Shown here: positions 9,950 through 17,517 of the stretch, piece after piece | Layout of the letters: each line of letters opens with the position of its first letter | Numbering within the stretch: the stretch's first letter is position 1 | Assembly (NCBI GenBank): GCA_001970855.1 | Contig: LSSN01005350.1 | Coordinates: forward strand, 1-17,517 | From: Smittium culicis | Taxonomy: Eukaryota; Kickxellomycota; Harpellomycetes; Harpellales; Legeriomycetaceae | Reading direction: 5' to 3' | Length of the DNA stretch: 17,517 nucleotides | Translations under genes and position numbers: made by a program | Notes under the pieces: model-generated | Database searches by the model: none | What the model was told of the DNA's origin: nothing | Seen by the model: only the letters and a program-made list of their open reading frames with translations

Positions 9950-10393
9950 TTATTTTTTTAGATGTTCAAGCAACTCAATCCTATTTTTGTCGATATATAG
10001 AAAGATTATTTATAAGATTATTAATAATGATTTTTATTAAAAAAAACGGGTTATATAATAAACCAAAATTTGTATACATCTTTTTATCTAATATCTGAGT
10101 TTCATTTTTAAGTATTTCTTTTTGCTCGTTTATGGGTAAATGTATACCAGGGAGATTCGATACAGTAGACTGGATTTTTTGAATCTTATCAGACCAACCG
10201 GTCATCTAATGGAAATAGTAATGATGAATAATAAGTTCAGTTTAACTAAATGAAGATTACTTGAGATACAATAGATAAAAAATACCAATTCTGTCAGCTG
10301 TTTCCATTTGTCCTCTTCAGTTTCGCAGAGAGATAAAATCTCTACAATATCCTCGATCGGCGAAAGCCTTTCTAATTCTTCTTTGTCAAACAT
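9950..10393 (-). CDS. MED9: Mediator complex subunit 9 (three exons, 88 aa)
   Basis: Exons read on the minus strand are 10393-10286, 10205-10078 and 9980-9950. Both introns have GT..TAG ends (GTATTT..CATTAG, 80 nt; GTATAC..AAATAG, 97 nt) and the phases agree (0 and 2). The ATG at 10391-10393 is the first one, with an in-frame TGA upstream. The 88-residue product has an N-terminal acidic helical part (LSPIEDIVEILSL) and then STVSNLPGIHLPINEQKEIL followed by a charged heptad-type helix ending DKKMIELLEHLKK. The LPGIHL-x-x-x-x-Q block followed by a coiled coil is the hallmark of the MED9/Cse2 family (human MED9 has MPGIHLSPEQQ). MED9 is a small subunit of the middle module of Mediator in the nucleus. 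It is shorter than human MED9 because the proline-rich N-terminus is missing. The gene is divergent from VPS18. Confidence 0.85.
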
Positions 10394-11108
10394 ATCAAGT
10401 TCTTTTACGAGTATTCAGTGGAAAGACGTCTCAAATATCGATTTTAGTTTTTTGATGTATAAATGGCATAACAATAACTATATTTTACTGGTTTTCTATT
10501 CGAAAATTTCATTATAGGTTTAATATTTTATCATATATTCAATTGGCACTTATTGGCCCATTATTGATATTTTTATAATTTCATTTGGTTATTAGCTATA
10601 ATTACTGAGAGTAGCCAAAGAACTGTTGATATTCGTATTTCAACTTTGTATTTTAATAATCATCCAACTACAATCATTCAGTAATATTAATGGATATAAC
10701 TATTGGAGATAAATAATTGACCGAAATACTTTTAAAATTCAAGCTCCAATGGATATATAGTATAAGTTTATTCACTCAGTAAGGCCTATTTGCTACTGAC
10801 AGAGTATGTTTGAGTCTATCATTAACATCATTGGGTATATTAAATTCAAGGTTAAAAATAATAATTATTGTACTATTTTATTCGCTATTCTATGTTTGAC
10901 AATAAGTCTGTATAAAGGCAGAACTCGCGAAATAATAGTCTTAGATTTTATTTATAAATCAAGTAATAAAGATTAATTAATCACTGATATTATTTTTAAC
11001 TTTCGCCATCCATATTGTATTTTCAAACATATATTATTTATACACCTCTGGGCTCCTTATCAGTTAATAATCCACCTGTATAATATTTCTGCAATCGTAA
11101 TTGCTAAA
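10394..11108. promoter_or_regulatory. Divergent intergenic region between MED9 and VPS18
   Basis: About 715 bp separates the start codons of two genes transcribed away from each other, so it should carry both promoters. It is AT-rich without ORFs. I see no specific factor site that I would name. Confidence 0.45.
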
Positions 11109-14100
11109 ATGAACTCGTCAATTTCCGAAAATTTCAATACTCTACTATCCCTTACGAATGATAATGATGCTCTGAACGTAAATTCAATAAATATTATTTA
11201 TAGCTATTTTCTTTATCTTATAGTTTACTAATTTAAATTTCTCTCAGAAGTTTAAAAAGGGTTTATATTTCAAATACAAATATTTAATCTTTTCTTTTTT
11301 TTATTCAACTTTTTTCTTCGTAGAATTTATATCAAGCTAAAGAAATAAATAACAAGCTCATAGAAGGCCAAGAAGATATCTTTAGTCTTGAGCCTGTCGA
11401 ATTCTCAGTCTCTTCAAGCATTTTGTCTATGGCTGTTGAAAATGACACTCTTGAAATTTTGCTTAAAAATTCAAAAATACAACGAATAAATTTAAATGAA
11501 GCATACAAAATTAGAGGTAGTTAATTTTTACAATAATTTTGATTGCGACTTTACAAATCGAGTTTGAATTATAAATTATCGAACTAACTTTAATTTTGCT
11601 AATATTCTAGAAATATTAATTCCCATAAAATCTCAAATTCTCGATGACTCCTCGAAACTATTTATGAGCCCGAATGCAAATCACATCCTAGTAAGCCTTC
11701 CTAATGGTGATGTGTACTATCATTTCCATAGCTGGACAAATGCTGTCTTGCTATCTCAACTTAAGGTACAATTATTTTTATTCTCGCTACGTTAAATCTA
11801 ATCCTCATAAGATGTTAAATCAAAAACTTTCCATCTATTACATACATAAAGATTCTGGCTATGATATTATTTTATTTTAGGGAAAAGTTATATCCTCTGT
11901 AAGCTGGAATAAGAGTATCTATGAGAACTTTGATGACTCCAACTCTGGTCCAATCCTCCTTGGTCTTGATGATGGTAAAATTATAGAAATTGAGCTTAAT
12001 GGCCTGGATAAATCTGGAAAAAGAACTATAAAGTATTTCCAGCAGGTCTATCAAATTTTTAACTTGGAACCCATTGTAAGTATAAATGTTGAAAGTTTCC
12101 CTGGTCGACAAAATCAAAAACTAGTCTTTATAACTAGTCCTTCTAGAATGTACCAAATTATCGGAATTATAGACTCTACCAACAATGATAACATTTCTAA
12201 TAAAAACCCTTCGAAGTACCTAAATTTTTTCTCTGTTTTTGGAAATAAGCCCAATTATTTGGAAATTGGAGAAGCAAAAGGTTCTGGAAGTTTTTGCCTT
12301 TTTACAAAATATCAAGAATACTCCCTCGATAGTTCTGCTAACTCTTTTGCCTGGCTTACTAGTAACTTATATTATCATTTTATACATCATTATTTAAATA
12401 TAAATTAAAATAAATCTTATTCCTAATTATCCTATTTATTTATAGGCAATGGAGTTTATTTTGGAAGTTTGAGCTACGGTTCCCAGCAAGCTGGTGATAG
12501 CGTTATTGAAAGCGCAAATTTGATCCCATATTCTGATAACCCTGATGACTTAGCTTCCCATGTTCTTCTAACGGAGTTTCACGTTTTAGTTTTAGTAAAT
12601 AATCATATTAAAGCCATTTCTCGTCTAAATGGAGATATAGTTTATGACGAAATAATTAATTCTGTAAGATTTTTTTTAATTGTATTTTTCACATCTATTT
12701 TATATAACATTTCTAATATTTATTATCTCTTAGCCCGAACCAGCAACACAAATTTTGCATGACTCAACTAAAAAAACTTATTGGATAACAACTCCAACTT
12801 CAATAATTGAAATACTCATTACTGACGAAATTAAAGACGTCTGGAAAATATATTTGGAAAAGCTTAACTTTGAGTCTGCTCTTAGCTATTGTCAAACTGA
12901 GTTTCAAAAAACCATGGTTTATAGAGCCCAAGCTGATTTTTACTTTGAAACTAATCGTTATTTGCTTTCAGCCAGTAGCTATGCAAAAAGCAAAGCCGTT
13001 GTTGAAGAAATCGCTCTTAAATTTATTAACAAAAATGATATCAACTCACTAAAAAAATTTCTTACTACTAAGTTATCTTCTTTAACTAAAAAGGTATTTT
13101 TTTATATATACTTTTACACTAAGCCTATAGTTTGTTTTTTATTTATATAATTTTTTTCTTCAAATTATTTTTATAGGATTCTGCTCAGATATCTATACTA
13201 GCTACATGGGTTGTGGAAATTTATTTGGTTATTCTTGGAAATTATGATGAAAAAATTCTTGTTGGCACTCATAAAGACGGTTCTATGAACAATACCGCTC
13301 TTGATGTGACTGTTGAGCTCAAATTATCTACAGATGAGTTTCATACGTTTCTAGATTCTTATAAAGTACATTTTTAAATTTTTTTATTCAATTTATTGCC
13401 CTTTGATATTTTCTTAGTTTACCGTTTATTTTCTCTTACTGTTTTTAGACATACCTTGATCCAAAAAAAATTCTTGGTCTAATTAGTAGTCATGGTAGAA
13501 GTGATTCTAAAAACTATTATGCTTTCCTTCTTAAAGACTATTCTTTCATAATTGAAGAGCATTTGCTTAGATCTGAGTACGATGAATCTCTAGAAGTATT
13601 AGAAAAATATGTAATTGAAATATCAACATTTATAACTACTCGTATCTCAATTTTTAGTATATTAAAACTATCTAAATTCATTTTATCTAGGGAAAACCGT
13701 CTGACTTTTATAAGCATTCAACTCAGTTGATTAAATGTTATCCTAAAAGATTGGTTGATATTTTGATCAGAAGAAGAAATGTTGATCCTAGCAAGCTAAT
13801 CCCTGCATTTATAGAATATGAAAAATCTTACTCACAGCAAACCATAATCGCCTCTAGCAAAGAGGGTTCTAACCAAATTCAAAAATGTAACCATGTTGTT
13901 AGATATCTTGACTTTGTTATCTACCACGCAAACAATAGGAATAAATCTGTACACCATTACTACTTTAACTTGTTTGCCAAATCCAAGCAGTCTTCTGAAC
14001 TTAGCTTACAGAAGTATTTAGAACATTTTCAGCACGACCATGTTTGTGAGCTCGATTACTTGCTTGCTGAATGCTTAAAGTATAACCGAATTTCCAGCGC

Positions 14101-15463
14101 TGCATTTATATACTCTAACTTGGGTTACTATGAAGATGCAGTGGATTTGTCACTGATGGTAAATAATTTTATTAATAGTTTGACATTAGTGTCTAAAATT
14201 TTTCTCTTTAACTATAAAATTTATATACACTATAGTCTGGGGACGTAGAATTAGCAATTATGCAAACTACAAACTTGAGAAACAGTAGCGATCCATTGAG
14301 TAATGTAGGTCTATTATCAGAAACACCATTAGTTTCTACTGGCGGAACTAACGCAATTTCTTCGGTTCAAATGTTTTCAAACGAGCCAACTAATGAACGA
14401 GAAAAAAGGTTATGGACAAAAATCGCTACTTATGCGCTAATAACTTGTGAAGATTACAATCTTGCTTTATCACTAACAAAAAGAACAAATTTGCTCAAAA
14501 TTAAGGACTTGATTAAACTACAGCCCAGCTTTGTAAACATCGACCTTGTCAGAGAGTCTCTTTGCACCTCGCTGGAAGAACAGGAACAAGAGATAAAAAC
14601 CTTATATATGGATATGAATGAGTCAATGAAAAACGCTGGTGTAGTTAGTAAAGAGATATTGGGACTTAATAATAGGTACTCAATTGTGGCAGAAAATGAA
14701 ATGTGCATGATTTGTTGTCAACCAGCACTAACTAAGGTCATTTACGTCTTTCCGTGCCAACACATTTTCCATTGTGACTGTTTAACTCGAAAAGTAAATT
14801 TTTTTATTTTACTATACTTTTCTTTTCTTAGTCTTTATATTTACGTTATAAAAATTCAATTTTTATTGCTACTAGAAGTTATAATTATTAATCACTGGAT
14901 TTTCTATTTTTATTATTTTTCTTATCTTTAATTCATTTCATATTTGATATTTTTATTCAGGTTCTTATGGGATCAGTTAGGGTAAATATCAAAAAGATAA
15001 AGAGCCTGCAATACCAATTGGCTAGTATTGGGAAGCAAAGGCGTGAAATGAGGTTGGAGAATATAGGAGGTCTTCTAGTTGATAATGACAAGAAAAAGCA
15101 AACAAAACCAACAAAAAAATCCAGAGCACAAGGTTAGCAAATTCGCATTTATTATTTACAAATATTTGTAATACGAATTCCCTTTTTTTTAATAGTTTTT
15201 TAGCTTTTTTTTTAAAATTTTCAGAATGTTTATAAAATATTCAATAGCCAATAACTTTTTGTTTTTTTATTTAAATTATAGAAATTGAGGACTCTAAGAA
15301 AGAAAAGGAATTGATTTCAAGTGAGGTGAAAGTTAGAAGAGAGCTTGACAATTTAGTAGCAAGAGAGTGTATTTTATGTGGCGAAACTAACGTAAAGTCA
15401 ATCGGAGTACCCCTTGTTGATATTGATAAGGATTATGACTCTATAATGTCATGGGTATTGTAG
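11109..15463 (+). CDS. VPS18: VPS18/Pep3, core subunit of the HOPS and CORVET tethering complexes (12 exons)
   Basis: Exons: 11109-11177, 11324-11516, 11611-11765, 11881-12361, 12446-12663, 12734-13093, 13177-13365, 13449-13610, 13691-14158, 14236-14793, 14961-15132, 15282-15463. All introns (67-167 nt) have GT..AG ends, phases match, and the joined frame is 3207 nt (1068 aa plus TAG). The N-terminal half (about residues 40-370) is the Pep3/Vps18 beta-propeller, with FAWLT(S)NGVYFGSLSYGSQ. It is followed by DVWKIYLEKLNFESALSYC, the start of the clathrin-type alpha-solenoid, then ISSHGRSD, RLVDILIRRRNVDPSKLIPA and YEDAVDLSL. The C-terminal RING-H2 has C922-x2-C925, C939-x-H941-x2-H944-x2-C947 and C1038-x2-C1041 (CILCGETNVKSIGVPL). 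The protein acts in Rab5/Rab7-dependent tethering at endosome and vacuole. Length is near other VPS18 proteins (918 in yeast, 973 in human). Start chosen as the first ATG that splices in frame. Confidence 0.95.
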
Positions 15464-16189
15464 CAAGATAGAAATTTCCACTATAAAGTATGAGCTACAA
15501 ATACCGCATTATTCTAATATCGCCAAGTTTTTGAATAAACTATGATATTTTTTTAACTATTGTATTAATTTTTAAATAACTATACTGGTTTCATTTATAA
15601 TATATTAAAAAAATCCAATAAACTCTAATGAATTTCTATTTGTAAATTGATGCCAACTTTTATAAAACTTCAATTATTACCTATATTTATTTTAATTATA
15701 TTAATTTTGAGAAAAGTTAACTAAAAATATTCAATTATTTATTTATTGCAATAAATATTAGCTCAATTTCTCTATTGACATATTTTAGTTTTAAATTAAA
15801 TTTTAAGTTAATTAGTCTTATTCTCCTAATTTCTCTAATTTTAGCAAGTAGAAGTTTTTGTACGATCATTGGATAGACGGATTTTCTATAAGCTAATAAA
15901 AAATCACATTAAATCTCAACAGCGAATCACCTATATAAACCGCGAAATTTTTTTTTTTTACAAAAATATTCAAGCTATGGCCAAAATTTACTGATCTTTT
16001 TTTTATTATAGTTTTTTTATAACTTGCCAATAATTAAGTCCATGATTTAGAAAATTTTAAAAAAAGTAAAAAAAGTGCAATATTCAGCCAACCGCCAAAT
16101 TCTAATATTTCCGTTGCTTTTTTTTTTTTTGTTTAGTTTCCCCAAAAAAAAAAACCTTATCAATAAAAAAAAGAAATAAAAAGAAACGA
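15464..16189. promoter_or_regulatory. Spacer and upstream region of the TMEM70-like gene
   Basis: AT-rich, no gene. It holds the VPS18 3' end and the promoter of the next gene. TATATAAA at 15932-15939 is a TATA-box-like site about 250 nt before the next ATG. CTAAT at about 16102-16106, a long T tract, and AG at 16135-16136 together make a strong splice acceptor 53 nt before that ATG, suggesting a 5' intron. Confidence 0.4.
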
Positions 16190-17119
16190 ATGGGAGCTAG
16201 CGAAACGACAAATCAGCCGATCCAGGTATTTACGTCCTCGGCGCACAAGTATATCCGCATCGTCAAGTTCTGCTCGCTGTCGACGTCGCTCATGTCAGTG
16301 TCGCTGAGCGCAGGGCTTGCCGCGTGCAGCCTGCTGGATCTGCCGCTAGCTTTCGGCGGCATCGCGAGTGGCGCGCTGCCGATGACGGGGCTGTTCATGG
16401 GCACTGTGGCAAGCGTCGGCATGACATCGGTTATTGGCGCGCTGTTCAGGCCGTTCGTTACCGGGATCCTGGTCGAGCGGCAAAGTATCAGCGATGGCAG
16501 CAGTGCGAAGCCTGCCGATCATGGCGAACTAAAATCGGCGGTGCCTGAAAGCAGCAACGCCGCGCATGCGGGAACTGGGCCGGCAAGTGGGACTACGTTG
16601 CCGAGTTTCAGCCAAATCAGGCAGAGCTCAGCGGCAGCACCAGATTCCGACGCCACCGCGAATAAAAGCGATGGCGCTGCTTTTGCGCGATCCGATTTTA
16701 TTAGCTACACTCACGAAGACGCGAACTACACGAACACGATCAGCGTGGGCCCGTTCATGATTGATGGGAACAAGAGCTACATAACACTCAACAAATCGTC
16801 AAATCTCATCTTGCTTACGCCATCGCTCAGCGGAATCTCGCATAAGCGAACGTGCGTGCAGATCGGCAACCTGAAGATGTGCGGCCGCGACAAGTTCTTC
16901 AAGACGTGGGAGCTTGCTGATACAACTATCACTCCGAAGCTGACGCAATTGGTTTCTGGAGCTGATGAAAGTTTCAGCGAGCGGATAAATCGCAGCTTTT
17001 TCAATAGGATCTTTGGCGTTTCGACTAAAGAACTCGAAGATTTCACTGTTATTTGGAGGCTGGCGTCAACTCACCAAGAACGCCAAGTTATGTCTCAGAT
17101 TGTTAAACTAATCAACTGA
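16190..17119 (+). CDS. TMEM70/TMEM186-like membrane protein in a GC-rich, intronless frame
   Basis: 309 residues ending in TGA. Residues 20-95 carry the family-type core: a K-x-F-S-L-S-T-S stretch (KFCSLSTSLMSVSLS, 26-40), a first hydrophobic segment (about 31-55), a second one (about 62-86, FMGTVASVGMTSVIGA) and RPFVTGILV after it. This resembles TMEM70/TMEM186, mitochondrial inner-membrane hairpin proteins linked to assembly of ATP synthase or complex I. A low-complexity Ser/Ala/Gly linker (about 98-165) is followed by a folded-looking C-terminal part (SYTHEDANYTNTISVGPFMI, then CVQIGNLKMCGRDKFFKTW). No presequence is visible from this ATG, but the frame stays open upstream to a splice acceptor at 16135-16136 and is very basic there, so an extra 5' exon may supply one. 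Base use is odd: 43 of 60 bases in 16321-16380 are G or C, falling to 27 of 60 in 17041-17100. Membership in the family is by eye only. Confidence 0.72.
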   Translation: MGASETTNQPIQVFTSSAHKYIRIVKFCSLSTSLMSVSLSAGLAACSLLDLPLAFGGIASGALPMTGLFMGTVASVGMTSVIGALFRPFVTGILVERQSISDGSSAKPADHGELKSAVPESSNAAHAGTGPASGTTLPSFSQIRQSSAAAPDSDATANKSDGAAFARSDFISYTHEDANYTNTISVGPFMIDGNKSYITLNKSSNLILLTPSLSGISHKRTCVQIGNLKMCGRDKFFKTWELADTTITPKLTQLVSGADESFSERINRSFFNRIFGVSTKELEDFTVIWRLASTHQERQVMSQIVKLIN

Positions 17120-17482
17120 ATATCAGCTATATATTTTTAGTTTAAGACACTATAGAAACAAAGCGGGATGGTCAACATTCTAATTTTTTTTTAATCTTAT
17201 TTGTTTTTTTCATCAATATTTTTTGTAGTTTTTACCCAGACTGCGTTAATAGCTAAGCTCTTGACCAAATTTTAGATGAGAAAAAGCTAGTCGTAAAATA
17301 CTTCTTTATTTCTACAGTTTATAGATTTTATTTTTAAAAAACACATCGCATAAATCAAGACAACTTATTTCAATATTTTTTAGATCAATAAACATTTTAA
17401 ATTATAAAACTAAATTTCATTTTATTTTATTGAAACTTTGCAACAAATCGTAATAATATATTGCGATATAAATTAAAATTTA
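17120..17482. other. AT-rich downstream spacer
   Basis: 3' flank of the TMEM70-like gene. No ORF or repeat that I would call. Confidence 0.5.
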
Positions 17483-17517
17483 GACGAAAAGCAAGGTGGC
17501 GTTTCCTTTGAGTGAGC
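17483..17517. other. Coding-like scrap at the right edge, strand unclear
   Basis: GC rises in the last 35 bases. On the plus strand AAATTTAG at 17475-17482 could be a splice acceptor leading into codons TKSKVAFPLSE. On the minus strand the same bases can be the end of a gene (AHSKETPPCFSSKF then TAA). Too short to decide. Confidence 0.25.

Noticed and set aside
12064..14931. Several separate small genes in this interval
   Set aside because: They are exons of one VPS18 gene; donors, acceptors, phases and the protein family order all agree.
16324..17046. Overlapping ORFs in other frames of the TMEM70-like gene, both strands
   Set aside because: High GC makes stops rare in all frames here; only the 309-aa frame has membrane segments and family-like motifs.

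Overview
The window looks like nuclear DNA of an AT-rich, early-diverging fungus. The genes read in the standard code and are broken by short introns (about 45-170 nt) with GTA-type donors, CTAAC/CTAAT-like branch sites and TAG/CAG acceptors. A mitochondrial Hsp78, a VPS18/Pep3, a MED9 and the start of a myosin-motor protein are all fungal-type genes. Harpellales/Kickxellomycotina (Smittium-like) would fit, but that is inference from composition and gene content.

Layout, left to right: (1) the first 55 codons of a minus-strand myosin-motor protein, cut by the window edge, possibly a chitin synthase with a myosin head; (2) about 2.1 kb of AT-rich spacer with no convincing gene; (3) a small GC-rich island (about 2283-2544) holding a minus-strand reading frame broken by one base, with compact hairpins, origin unknown; (4) a complete, intronless minus-strand gene for mitochondrial Hsp78 (ClpB-type disaggregase); (5) a minus-strand exon-like segment, 6061-6231, that could encode part of a histone-fold-like protein; (6) a plus-strand major facilitator gene at 7035-9051 that can be reassembled into five exons but carries several in-frame stops and one frameshift, so it is called a pseudogene; (7) a short three-exon minus-strand gene for Mediator subunit 9 (88 aa); (8) a 12-exon plus-strand gene for VPS18/Pep3 (1068 aa when the exons are joined), the core subunit of the HOPS and CORVET tethers; (9) a plus-strand, GC-rich, uninterrupted gene for a TMEM70/TMEM186-like membrane protein; (10) an AT-rich tail with a coding-like scrap at the right edge.

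The genes do not form an operon or an obvious cluster. They are unrelated housekeeping functions: mitochondrial proteostasis, transcription, vacuolar tethering, and a mitochondrial-type membrane protein. No tRNA, rRNA, CRISPR array, complete transposon or prophage-like system was seen. The unusual signals are the two GC-rich islands in a strongly AT-rich background and the freshly decayed transporter gene.
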